Shown here in pieces: positions 35,218-44,188 of a stretch of DNA of 64,000 bases; within the stretch, counting starts at the first letter, position 1; the number at the start of each line of letters is the position of its first letter. The position numbers and the translations under genes are program-made. The notes below the pieces were generated by a model. The model was given only the letters and a program-made list of their open reading frames with translations, was not told the origin of the DNA and ran no database searches. Source of the stretch: Alkaliphilus flagellatus. GTDB lineage: Bacteria > Bacillota > Clostridia > Peptostreptococcales > Natronincolaceae. The DNA lies in NCBI RefSeq assembly GCF_018919215.1, contig NZ_JAHLQK010000003.1, forward strand, positions 186,001 through 250,000, in the 5' to 3' direction.

Positions 35218-36585
35218 ATGAAGCTAAAAGCGATTATTTTAGCAGCAGGAGCAGGTACAAGGATGAAGTCCAAATTACCAAAGGTACTTCACAAAGTTTG
35301 CGGACAGACTATGCTTGGACATGTAATAGATGTGGCAGGTAACTCTAATGCAGAAGAATGTATCGCCGTTATAGGTCATGGAGCCGATAAAGTAAAAGAA
35401 AGTCTTTCACCAGAAGTAAAAACTGTTCTTCAAGAAGAACAACTAGGAACAGGTCATGCTGTTATGATGGCATACAATCATATCGAAGAAGGAACCATTT
35501 TAGTGTTGTACGGAGATGGGCCTTTAATTACAGAGGATACTCTAAATTCTCTTATGGACTACCATAGAGAGGGTGACTACAAAGCTACAGTACTTACAAC
35601 AGATTTACCAAACCCTAAAGGCTATGGAAGAATCATTCGTGATGTAGAGGGACAATTAGAGAAGATAGTGGAGGAAAAAGATACTACAGAAGAAGAAAAG
35701 TCCATAATGGAGATTAACTCAGGTATTTATTGCTTCGATGGGAAGTTATTAAAAGAAGCTCTTCCACAGCTTAAAAATGATAATGCTCAAAAAGAGTACT
35801 ATTTAACAGATGTATTATCAATTATTCGTGATATGGGCTTTAAGGTGGGAGTCTATAAGACTGATAAATGCGAGGACATTATGGCAATTAACTCTCGAGA
35901 GCAATTGGCAGAAGTAGAAGCTATAATGAGAAAGAGAATAGCTAAAAAGCATATGATTAATGGTGTAACTATCATTAACCCAGAGCACACCTATATAGAA
36001 AAAACAGTTATTATAGGAGCGGATACCATTATATATCCTGGGGTAGCAATAACAGGGAACACTGTAATAGGAGAAGATTGTATTATTGGACAAAATAGTC
36101 GTATAGAAAATACAACTATTGGTAGTGGGGTAGAAGTACAAAGTTCCACAATTATTGAGAGCAAGATAGATGATTATACAACTATAGGTCCCTATGCTTA
36201 TTTAAGACCAAACAGTAATATAGGCAAACATGTAAAAATTGGAGACTTTGTAGAAGTGAAAAATGCAACTATTGGGGATGATTCTAAGGCATCTCATTTA
36301 GCGTATATTGGAGATGCAGATGTAGGTAAAAATGTTAATATTGGATGTGGTGTTGTTTTTGTTAATTATGATGGCAAAAATAAGCATAGATCCATAGTAG
36401 AAGACAATGCCTTTGTAGGTAGCAATGCAAATCTAGTTGCGCCAGTAATTGTGAGAGAAAATGGCTATGTGGCATGTGGCTCTACTATTACTAAAGAAGT
36501 GCCAAAAGGATCCTTAGCAGTAGCAAGAGGACGTCAAGAAAACAAAGAAGGCTGGGTTGAGAGAAAAGGATTACTTAAAAAATAA
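35218..36585 (+). CDS. glmU: Bifunctional GlcN-1-P acetyltransferase / GlcNAc-1-P uridyltransferase
   Basis: 455 residues, making UDP-GlcNAc for wall synthesis. The N-terminal pyrophosphorylase domain has LAAGAGTRMKSKLPKVLHKV, LQEEQLGTGHAVMMA and LVLYGDGPLI. From about 250 a left-handed beta-helix of hexapeptide repeats carries the acetyltransferase (GPYAYLRPNSNIG, KASHLAYIGDADVG, NIGCGVVFVNYDG). The ATG at 35218 has GAGGTG nine bases upstream; the frame is open from a GTG at 35206. Followed by prs. Confidence 0.97.
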   Translation: MKLKAIILAAGAGTRMKSKLPKVLHKVCGQTMLGHVIDVAGNSNAEECIAVIGHGADKVKESLSPEVKTVLQEEQLGTGHAVMMAYNHIEEGTILVLYGDGPLITEDTLNSLMDYHREGDYKATVLTTDLPNPKGYGRIIRDVEGQLEKIVEEKDTTEEEKSIMEINSGIYCFDGKLLKEALPQLKNDNAQKEYYLTDVLSIIRDMGFKVGVYKTDKCEDIMAINSREQLAEVEAIMRKRIAKKHMINGVTIINPEHTYIEKTVIIGADTIIYPGVAITGNTVIGEDCIIGQNSRIENTTIGSGVEVQSSTIIESKIDDYTTIGPYAYLRPNSNIGKHVKIGDFVEVKNATIGDDSKASHLAYIGDADVGKNVNIGCGVVFVNYDGKNKHRSIVEDNAFVGSNANLVAPVIVRENGYVACGSTITKEVPKGSLAVARGRQENKEGWVERKGLLKK

Positions 36586-36621
36586 GCTAAGCCTGTATAT
36601 AACTAAGGAGGAAAGTTTGAG

Positions 36622-37569
36622 ATGAATATGAGTGGAAGTGAAGTTAAAATCTTTACTGGTAATGCTAATCCAGAATTAGCACAGAAAATTGCAGATTCAA
36701 TAGGTTTACCTCTAGGAAAGGCAACAGTATCAACCTTTAGTGACGGAGAAATTTCTGTAAACATAGAGGAGACAGTAAGAGGTACAGATGTTTTTGTAGT
36801 TCAACCAACAAATCCACCAGTAAATGATAACTTAATGGAGTTATTAATTTTAATAGATGCGTTTAAAAGAGCGTCTGCAGGAAGAGTAACGGCTGTGCTT
36901 CCTTATTATGGTTATGCAAGACAAGACCGTAAGGCGAAGGCTAGAGATCCAATTACTGCAAAGCTAGTAGCGGATATACTAACATCAGCAGGAGCAGATA
37001 GGATTTTAACTATGGATTTACATGCTGCTCAAATCCAAGGATACTTCGACATTCCTGTAGACCATCTTTTAGGTGTACCAATATTAGCGAAGTACTTCCA
37101 AGAAAAAGAAATTAAAGATCTTGTTGTTGTTTCACCAGATTTAGGTAGTGTAACAAGAGCTAGAAACTTTGCAAACCTCTTAGATGCACCGATAGCTATT
37201 ATCGATAAAAGGAGACCACAGGCAAACGTAGCAGAAGTAATGAACATTATTGGAGATATAGAAGGTAAAAATGTAATTTTAATTGATGATATGATTGATA
37301 CTGCTGGTACAATCACACAGGGAGCAAATGCTCTAAAGGAGTTTGGAGCTAAGGAAGTATACGCTTGCTGTACTCATCCTGTATTATCAGGACCAGCCAT
37401 AGAAAGAATTCAAAACTCTGTAATTAAAGAGCTTATTATTACAGATACTATTCCTCTACCAGATGAAAAGAAAATCGACAAAATTAAAATTAAATCTGTT
37501 GCACCAGTATTTGGAGAAGCAATTCAAAGAATTTACAAAAACATTTCTGTAAGCAAATTATTTGATTAA
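36622..37569 (+). CDS. prs: Ribose-phosphate pyrophosphokinase
   Basis: 315 residues. It makes PRPP from ribose-5-phosphate and ATP, feeding purine, pyrimidine, NAD (see pncB) and His/Trp synthesis. Motifs: [58 protein letters not shown] and the PRPP loop [25 protein letters not shown] precedes the ATG. It lies 36 bases after glmU and ends at a terminator; Bacillus places ctc next, which is absent here. Confidence 0.97.
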   Translation: MNMSGSEVKIFTGNANPELAQKIADSIGLPLGKATVSTFSDGEISVNIEETVRGTDVFVVQPTNPPVNDNLMELLILIDAFKRASAGRVTAVLPYYGYARQDRKAKARDPITAKLVADILTSAGADRILTMDLHAAQIQGYFDIPVDHLLGVPILAKYFQEKEIKDLVVVSPDLGSVTRARNFANLLDAPIAIIDKRRPQANVAEVMNIIGDIEGKNVILIDDMIDTAGTITQGANALKEFGAKEVYACCTHPVLSGPAIERIQNSVIKELIITDTIPLPDEKKIDKIKIKSVAPVFGEAIQRIYKNISVSKLFD

Positions 37570-37576
37570 TTTTAGT

Positions 37577-37607
37577 TATAGACAGCCCTAGGCTGTCTAT
37601 AATTTTA
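37577..37607 (+). terminator. Terminator after prs
   Basis: TATAGACAGCC (37577-37587) pairs with GGCTGTCTATA, with a short ATTTT tail. Confidence 0.88.
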
Positions 37608-37661
37608 ATATTAATATTCAAAATATAGGAACCTGTATTTTATAATGTAAGAGGTGAAAAA

Positions 37662-38219
37662 ATGCATATAATAGTTGGACTAGGAAACCCGGGCAAAAAA
37701 TACGATGCCACAAGACATAATGTAGGCTTCGAAGCCATAGATTTGTTGGCAAAAAGAAATAATATAGAGGTAAAAAGATTAAAACACAAAGCCCTATGTG
37801 GGGAAGGAAACATCGGTGGCAAAAAAGTAATGCTAGTAAAGCCACAAACATTTATGAATTTAAGTGGACAAAGCCTTTTAGATATAGTACAGTTTTATAA
37901 AATCGATCCAAAAAACCTTATAGTAATTTACGATGATATAGATGTGGCAGTAGGCTCACTTAGAATTCGAGAAAAAGGAAGCTCAGGAAGTCATAATGGA
38001 ATGAAATCTATTATTTATCAATTGCAGACAGACCAGTTTCCTAGGGTGAGAATAGGTGTTGGAAAACCACAATTTGGAGATTTAGCAGATTATGTTTTAG
38101 GCAGATTTCCAAAGGAAGAAATCCCAACAATGATTGAAACTATAGAAAGAGCTGCACTAGCATCTGAAATGATAGTTACAGATGGAATTTCACTAGCAAT
38201 GAACAGATACAATGGATAG
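37662..38219 (+). CDS. pth: Peptidyl-tRNA hydrolase
   Basis: 185 residues, normal length. It releases tRNA from peptidyl-tRNAs that drop off ribosomes. Visible: [21 protein letters not shown] with the catalytic His near residue 20, [28 protein letters not shown] and [18 protein letters not shown] precedes the ATG. In B. subtilis this gene (spoVC) stands at the same place between ctc and mfd. Confidence 0.97.
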   Translation: MHIIVGLGNPGKKYDATRHNVGFEAIDLLAKRNNIEVKRLKHKALCGEGNIGGKKVMLVKPQTFMNLSGQSLLDIVQFYKIDPKNLIVIYDDIDVAVGSLRIREKGSSGSHNGMKSIIYQLQTDQFPRVRIGVGKPQFGDLADYVLGRFPKEEIPTMIETIERAALASEMIVTDGISLAMNRYNG

Positions 38220-38284
38220 AGTAGGTATAAGCAAAGACTAAAGGACAAAAGCTATATTTAAAAATATTTAAAAGGAGTTTGTCC

Positions 38285-38665
38285 ATGGTTATATTTGCAG
38301 GAATGATTGCAGCACTTTTTTCTTATATATGTAATAAATGGGTATTGAGAGGGTTAGGAGACATAGCCATTGTAGTGGTAGTACCATTTATAGAGGAAGC
38401 TTTAAAAACAGCTAGTTCTATTATTATAGGTACTAGTACAATAGGTACACATTTTATATTTGGACTTATTGAAGGAATATACGACATAGTAAATTCATCT
38501 AAGAGTATAGGCAAGTGGGCGGCATTGGCTAGCATAATAAGCCATAGCATCTTTGGATTGGTTACTTACCTAACCATAAAAGTAGGCTACTCTATTTACT
38601 GGGGAATATTTCTCTCTTGGCTAATCCATAGTACTTGGAACTGGTATATAACAAAATATGTATAA
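38285..38665 (+). CDS. Small PrsW/CPBP-like putative intramembrane protease
   Basis: 126 residues with about four hydrophobic helices. Putative metal and catalytic residues follow the PrsW/CAAX-protease pattern: EEALK at 37-41 in a PFIEE context, H56xxxGxxE63, H87 within SHSIFG, and H115xxxN119 within IHSTWNW. Full PrsW proteins are about 200-300 residues, so this is a compact version. PrsW in Bacillus cleaves the anti-sigma factor RsiW. It stands between pth and mfd, where Bacillus has fin (yabK). The ATG at 38285 follows AAAAGGAG; the frame is open from a TTG at 38279. Function is inferred. Confidence 0.6.
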   Translation: MVIFAGMIAALFSYICNKWVLRGLGDIAIVVVVPFIEEALKTASSIIIGTSTIGTHFIFGLIEGIYDIVNSSKSIGKWAALASIISHSIFGLVTYLTIKVGYSIYWGIFLSWLIHSTWNWYITKYV

Positions 38666-38743
38666 ATATTAAGTATTAAGCCTAGGGTTAGTGACCTAGG
38701 CTATAGGTGTTTTATAACATGAAGTATACAGGTGGTGATGGGC

Positions 38744-41700
38744 ATGAATAAAGGACTATTACTTGCACCGATGAAGAATTCCATGGATTACATGCAGCTT
38801 TTAAAAAATATTAAAGATGCAAAAAAGCCTATTGCACTATATGGCCTTAATGAAACACAAAAAGCACACATTGCATATGGAATCCTTGATGAATTAAGGG
38901 GACAAGTTTGTATAGTAACATATAACGAAATAGAAGCTAGACAAATCTACGAAGATTTAAAATTTTATGTAGGGGACAGGGCCTTATTTTTCCCTGCAAG
39001 AGATGTAATGTTCTATAATATGGAGGCTACAAGCGAGGGAATACAAGAAGAGAGAATGAGGGCAATAGAAAGGATTATAGAGGGTGAAGACTGTATTGTA
39101 GTTACCTCTATAGATACATTTCTTTTAAGACTACCGCCTCCCAATTCCTATACTAAAAATCAAATAATCTTTAATGTAGGAGAAACTGTTGACTTAGCAA
39201 AGGTAATAGAAATATTTGTTCTTCAGGGTTATGAAAGAATGGATATAGTAGAAGAAAGAGGACAGTTTAGTATTAGAGGAGATATTATAGATATTTTCCC
39301 AGGTTCTGCGGAAGCACCTTTAAGAATCGAGTTATTTGGTGATGAAATAGATTCTATTCGCAAATTTCAAGTAGATACCCAAAGATCTATGGATAAGGTG
39401 GATTCCGTAAAAGTCTATGCGGCAAAGGAAACAACTATAGAAGCTTTTAACTCGGAAGAAGTAATTGCTAAATTGCATGAAGATTATAAAATAATTAACA
39501 AAAAGCTAGATAAAGAAGCTAAGAAAATACTAAAAGAAAAGATTGACGAAACAATAGAAAAATTAAAAGAACTAGGTAATTTCAAAGGGATAGAGAAGTT
39601 TTTACCCTATATATATGAAAAATCAACTTCTCTTTTAAACTATTTTCCAGAAGAAGCAGTTTTTCTACTAGATGAACCAAGTCGTTTAAGAGAAAAAGCT
39701 GAGGGGCATATAGAAGAATTTCGTGAAAGTTTCAAAGTCCTTATGGAAAGAGGAGAAGTGCTTCCAAGCCAAGGTAAGCTTCTACTTTCCTATAATGAGA
39801 TAATAGGTGAGTTGCAGAAATACAAATTGGTTGCATTAAGTTTATTACCTAAGGCCATTATAGATTTTCCACCTAAGGAAATTATTAATTTCGATACAAG
39901 GCCTATGCAATCCTTCCATGGTAAAATTGACTTCCTAGTAAATGAGATACAACGACTACAGTATAAAGGCTATAAAATAGCATTGGTCCCTGGTACAAAA
40001 GAGAGGGCACTTAGACTACTAGAACTTTTAAAAGATAGGGGAATAAATGCAGAGTTTGTTGTAACCCCTAGAGAAGATCTAGTTACAGGCCAGGTGATCA
40101 TTTTACAGGGTAATTTGCGTAGGGGCTTCGAGTATGTAAAAAATAAGTATGTACTTATAACAGATTATGAAATTTATGGAGTCCATAAACAGCAGAGAAA
40201 AACAACCAAGAGAAAAGATGCTTCTCCAATTAAATCATTTATAGACTTAAATGTAGGAGACTATGTAGTGCATGAAGGTCATGGTATTGGAAAGTATATT
40301 GGAATAGAAGAGCTTAAAGTAGAGGGAGTAAAAAAGGACTATTTAAAAATTCGTTATTCAGGTGAAGGATTTCTATATGTACCTACAGATCAAATGGATC
40401 TTATTCAAAAATATATTGGAAGCGATGATGCACCACCAAAACTAAATAAGCTAGGTGGTACAGAATGGGCTAAAACAAAGACAAAAGTTAAAAAGGCTAT
40501 AGAAGATATGGCAGGGGATTTGTTGAAGCTCTATGCAGAGAGAGAAAAGACAAAGGGGTATGCATTTAGCAAGGATACAGAATGGCAAAAACAATTTGAA
40601 GACCTCTTTCCCTACGAAGAAACTCCAGATCAGCTAAGATGTATCGATGAAGTAAAATTAGATATGGAACGAGAGAGAGCTATGGATCGTCTACTATGTG
40701 GAGATGTGGGTTACGGTAAGACGGAAGTAGCTATTCGTGCTGCCTTTAAGGCCGTAGCAGATAGTAAGCAGGTAGCATTTTTAGTACCTACAACTATTTT
40801 GGCACAGCAGCATTATAATACATTTAAACAAAGATTTTCAGGCTTCCCTGTAAATGTGGAAATGCTTAGTCGATTTAAGGCTCCTTCAGCACAAAAACAA
40901 ATTTTAGAGGATGTGAGAACTGGAAACGTAGATATTCTTATTGGAACCCATAGACTATTATCTAGGGATGTACAATTTAAGGATTTAGGACTTCTTATAG
41001 TGGACGAAGAGCAGCGTTTTGGTGTAAAGCATAAGGAAGCTTTAAAACAGTTAAAAAAATCTATAGACGTGTTAACATTAACTGCTACACCAATACCTAG
41101 AACCTTGCATATGTCTATGATTGGTATACGAGATATGAGTGTTATTGAAGAGCCACCAGAGGAGCGATTTCCTGTCCAAACTTATGTACTTTCATATAGT
41201 GAGGCTATGGTTGTAGATGCAATTACAAGAGAGCTATCTAGAGGTGGCCAGGTATATTACGTATATAATAGAGTACAAAATATCCACCAAGTAGCCAATA
41301 GACTGGCACAGTTAGTACCTCAAAGTAGAATTGCTGTAGGACATGGGCAAATGTCAGAGAGGGAATTAGAAAAAATAATGCTAGATTATATGAATGGAGA
41401 ATACGATATATTGGTAAGTACAACCATTATAGAAACGGGACTCGATATTTCCAATGTTAATACAATAATAATTCACGATGCAGACAAGTTAGGGCTTTCT
41501 CAGCTATATCAGCTACGGGGAAGGGTAGGTAGATCCTATAGACAGGGGTATGCTTATTTGATGTATGAAAAAGACAAAGTACTTTCTGAAGTAGCAGAAA
41601 AACGACTTAAAGCTATTAAAGAATTTACTGAATTTGGATCAGGATTTAAAATAGCTATGCGAGATCTTGAAATACGTGGTGCAGGTAATCTTCTTGGTGG

Positions 41701-42262
41701 AGAACAGCATGGGCATATGGCTGCAATAGGATATGACTTGTATGTTAAGCTTCTAGAGGAAACGGTGGGAGAATTAAGGGGAGAATATTCCGAAAAGTTC
41801 GAAGACACTACTATAGAGCTTAACGTAAACGCATATATTTCAGAAAAATATATTAATAACCAAAGTCACAAAATAGAAATATACAAAAAAATTGCATCCA
41901 TACGAAATATAGAAGATATGTATAAAATAGAAGAGGAAATTGAAGATCGTTTTGGAGATATACCTTTAAGCATACGTAATCTTCTCCTAATTTCATATAT
42001 TAAAGCTATGGCGAAATCCTTAAAAGTTTTAGCTATTACCCAAAAAGATAAGGATATTCGTATTCAATTTAAGGACGGTAGTATGCTAAAACCAGAGGGT
42101 ATCGGAAATGTACTCCACAAATATAATAGGAAAGTAACTTTTAATGCCACAGCTCAGCCATATTTTATTTATAAAGTACTTACAATGGACCAATACAAGA
42201 TGTTAACAGAGCTAAAGGATATTATAGAAAAAATTAGTGGTTTTCAAGCTGGTACAAATTAG
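38744..42262 (+). CDS. mfd: Transcription-repair coupling factor Mfd
   Basis: About 1172 residues. It displaces stalled RNA polymerase and recruits UvrA. Order of domains: UvrB-like N terminus (about 20-320), the RNA-polymerase-interacting CarD-like region (VGDYVVHEGHGIGKYIG, near 505), RecG-like helicase motor with GDVGYGKTEVAIRAAF, LIVDEEQRFG and LTATPIPRTLHMSM, the helicase C domain (STTIIETGLDIS, LYQLRGRVGRS), and the C-terminal TRCF domain. The ATG at 38744 is best spaced from AGGTGGTG; upstream GTG/ATG codons in frame are alternatives. Confidence 0.97.
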   Translation: MNKGLLLAPMKNSMDYMQLLKNIKDAKKPIALYGLNETQKAHIAYGILDELRGQVCIVTYNEIEARQIYEDLKFYVGDRALFFPARDVMFYNMEATSEGIQEERMRAIERIIEGEDCIVVTSIDTFLLRLPPPNSYTKNQIIFNVGETVDLAKVIEIFVLQGYERMDIVEERGQFSIRGDIIDIFPGSAEAPLRIELFGDEIDSIRKFQVDTQRSMDKVDSVKVYAAKETTIEAFNSEEVIAKLHEDYKIINKKLDKEAKKILKEKIDETIEKLKELGNFKGIEKFLPYIYEKSTSLLNYFPEEAVFLLDEPSRLREKAEGHIEEFRESFKVLMERGEVLPSQGKLLLSYNEIIGELQKYKLVALSLLPKAIIDFPPKEIINFDTRPMQSFHGKIDFLVNEIQRLQYKGYKIALVPGTKERALRLLELLKDRGINAEFVVTPREDLVTGQVIILQGNLRRGFEYVKNKYVLITDYEIYGVHKQQRKTTKRKDASPIKSFIDLNVGDYVVHEGHGIGKYIGIEELKVEGVKKDYLKIRYSGEGFLYVPTDQMDLIQKYIGSDDAPPKLNKLGGTEWAKTKTKVKKAIEDMAGDLLKLYAEREKTKGYAFSKDTEWQKQFEDLFPYEETPDQLRCIDEVKLDMERERAMDRLLCGDVGYGKTEVAIRAAFKAVADSKQVAFLVPTTILAQQHYNTFKQRFSGFPVNVEMLSRFKAPSAQKQILEDVRTGNVDILIGTHRLLSRDVQFKDLGLLIVDEEQRFGVKHKEALKQLKKSIDVLTLTATPIPRTLHMSMIGIRDMSVIEEPPEERFPVQTYVLSYSEAMVVDAITRELSRGGQVYYVYNRVQNIHQVANRLAQLVPQSRIAVGHGQMSERELEKIMLDYMNGEYDILVSTTIIETGLDISNVNTIIIHDADKLGLSQLYQLRGRVGRSYRQGYAYLMYEKDKVLSEVAEKRLKAIKEFTEFGSGFKIAMRDLEIRGAGNLLGGEQHGHMAAIGYDLYVKLLEETVGELRGEYSEKFEDTTIELNVNAYISEKYINNQSHKIEIYKKIASIRNIEDMYKIEEEIEDRFGDIPLSIRNLLLISYIKAMAKSLKVLAITQKDKDIRIQFKDGSMLKPEGIGNVLHKYNRKVTFNATAQPYFIYKVLTMDQYKMLTELKDIIEKISGFQAGTN

Positions 42263-42307
42263 TTATAATATAAGTTAGTATAGTTAAAATGATAGGAGAT
42301 GATAAGG

Positions 42308-43276
42308 TTGACATTTAATATGAAGAATAAGCTTACAGTATTGGTCGCCGCACTACTTATAATGGCTATAGTAGTTACTGGATGTTCTAAAACCCCAGCC
42401 CTAGGTGATGGAGAAGTGGCTATTGTTGGTAGTACAAGAGTTTCTGAAGAAGAGTATAATAGATTATTAGACTATTATTTATCAATAGCTCGTGCACAAT
42501 ATAATTTAACAGATGACATGTTAAACACAGATGAAGGTACAGGTATGACCCTATTAGATACATTAAAAACTAATGTGCTAGATATTATTGTTTTAACAGA
42601 AGTAATAGCTACAAAGGCAGAAGAAAATAATATTACAGTAGACGAAGCAGAACTTAAAGAACTATATGAACAAAATCACTTAAAAATGATGGAAGAAGAT
42701 GAGGATTATAAAAAGCTTATTGAGGAGAACAATCTTGATGAGACATTTATAAAAGATCAAATGAGAAAAGATCTACTAGGCTATAAGTATAAACAATTTT
42801 ATTTAGATAAAACAGAAATTGCTGATGAAGCTGCAAAAACATTCTACGATGAAAATAGTGATATTTTCCATTCGGAGCAAGTAAAAGCAAAGCATATTTT
42901 ATTAGATGATGAAAATACAGCTAAAGATATTATTAAAAAGCTTGAGGCTGGAGAAGACTTTGCAGAGCTTGCAAAAGAACATTCTACAGATCCTACTGCA
43001 AAGGAAAATGGTGGAGAATTAGGATACTTCCAAAAGGGAGAAATGGTACCAGAATTTGAAGAAGCAGCTTTCTCATTAGAAATCGGAAAGATAAGTGAGC
43101 CAGTTAAATCAAGCTTTGGATACCATATTATTATAGTAGAAGATAAGAGAGAAGAAAATACAGAATTTGAAGAAGCAAAAGATCAAATTAAAACTTATCT
43201 TAAAGAATTAGACTATGAAAAACATATGGATGAAGCAATAAAGAAAGCAAATGTAGTTAAAAAAGAAAAATTATAG
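42308..43276 (+). CDS. prsA: PrsA-like foldase lipoprotein (parvulin PPIase)
   Basis: About 322 residues. It has a lipoprotein signal with lipobox VVTGC near residue 27, a SurA_N-like helical part, and a parvulin rotamase domain at about 190-290 (VKAKHILLDDENTAKDIIKK, GELGYFQKGEMVPEFEEAAF, GYHIIIVEDK). It helps secreted proteins fold outside the membrane. The TTG at 42308 lies nine bases after GGAG; the ATG at 42299 is too close to that site. It lies right after mfd, a frequent clostridial arrangement. Confidence 0.93.
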   Translation: MTFNMKNKLTVLVAALLIMAIVVTGCSKTPALGDGEVAIVGSTRVSEEEYNRLLDYYLSIARAQYNLTDDMLNTDEGTGMTLLDTLKTNVLDIIVLTEVIATKAEENNITVDEAELKELYEQNHLKMMEEDEDYKKLIEENNLDETFIKDQMRKDLLGYKYKQFYLDKTEIADEAAKTFYDENSDIFHSEQVKAKHILLDDENTAKDIIKKLEAGEDFAELAKEHSTDPTAKENGGELGYFQKGEMVPEFEEAAFSLEIGKISEPVKSSFGYHIIIVEDKREENTEFEEAKDQIKTYLKELDYEKHMDEAIKKANVVKKEKL

Positions 43277-43284
43277 TAAATAGT

Positions 43285-43328
43285 AATCCCTTTATTACAA
43301 AAAAAGTAATAAGGGGATATTTTTTTAA
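43285..43328 (+). terminator. Terminator after prsA
   Basis: ATCCC-TTTATTAC pairs with GTAATAA-GGGGAT around an A-rich loop, followed by T7. Confidence 0.9.
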
Positions 43329-43419
43329 AAACTTTCATCTTATGAATAAAAAACCACTATTGGTAAAATAATAGTATTACTACAGGATATATTTTACTTA
43401 AACTTAGGAGGGAGTTATA

Positions 43420-43968
43420 TTGAAAGCAACTGGTATAGTAAGAAGAATAGATGATCTGGGAAGAGTGGTTATTCCTAAGGAAATTAGAAGAACACTTAGA
43501 ATTCGAGAAGGTGACCCTCTAGAAATTTTTACTGGGAGGGATGGGGAAGTAATTTTAAAGAAATATTCCCCAATTGGAGAGTTAAGCGAATTTGCCACAG
43601 AATATGCCGAATCCCTTCATGAAGCATTACAACATAATGCCATAATAACTGATAGAGATACAATTATAGCTGTATCTGGTGTATCAAAAAAAGATTACTT
43701 AGAAAAAAGAGTTAGTAAGTCTTTGGAAAAAATTATGGAAGAAAGAGAAACATTTGTTGCTAATCAAGGTGATAGAATGATAACCTTTGCAATAGATGAG
43801 AGCGACGAAGGAAAATATACTGCACAAGTTATAGCACCAATTGTTACCCATGGCGATCCTATAGGCACTGTTATATTATGCTCTAAGGATAAAGGGGTAA
43901 CTATGGGAGAAGTTGAAAAGAAAATAGCTACAACAGCCGCTGCTTTTCTATCCAAACAAATGGAATAA
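43420..43968 (+). CDS. spoVT: Stage V sporulation protein T (SpoVT)
   Basis: 182 residues. The N-terminal 50 residues are an AbrB-type DNA-binding domain (ATGIVRRIDDLGRVVIPKEI, RRTLRIREGDPLEIF), and the rest is the GAF-like domain (EALQHNAIITDRDTIIAVSG, MITFAIDESDEGKYTAQVIA). SpoVT fine-tunes SigG-dependent forespore genes. Starts at TTG with GGAGGGAG upstream. Paralogue of abrB at 8054. The position between prsA/mfd and spoVB is conserved. Confidence 0.97.
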   Translation: MKATGIVRRIDDLGRVVIPKEIRRTLRIREGDPLEIFTGRDGEVILKKYSPIGELSEFATEYAESLHEALQHNAIITDRDTIIAVSGVSKKDYLEKRVSKSLEKIMEERETFVANQGDRMITFAIDESDEGKYTAQVIAPIVTHGDPIGTVILCSKDKGVTMGEVEKKIATTAAAFLSKQME

Positions 43969-43982
43969 TAAACAAACACAAG

Positions 43983-44015
43983 TCCCCTGGTTCTTCCCAG
44001 GGGATGATTTTTTTG
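43983..44015 (+). terminator. Terminator after spoVT
   Basis: TCCCCTGG (43983-43990) pairs with CCAGGGGA (43997-44004), with T7 three bases later. Confidence 0.92.
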
Positions 44016-44059
44016 CTATAATATAATAATAATTTTATTAAACTGTAACAATACTTTTG

Positions 44060-44126
44060 TTGTAGTATAGAAATACTGTAGTATAATAAATAGTGTACCT
44101 CGTCAATATTAAAGACGAGGTTTTCT
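44060..44126 (+). promoter_or_regulatory. Promoter followed at once by a terminator hairpin, upstream of spoVB
   Basis: TTGTAG (44060-44065) and TATAAT (44082-44087) are 16 bp apart. Transcription would begin near 44094 and meet the hairpin CCTCGTC/GACGAGG (44098-44120) with TTTTCT. This gives either a very short RNA or an attenuated leader for spoVB. Confidence 0.5.
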
Positions 44127-44188
44127 ATAGCTGATAATTTTTTATTGTTAGTGAAATATATAGTTAACTGGAATTAGGAGGAAAAAGG

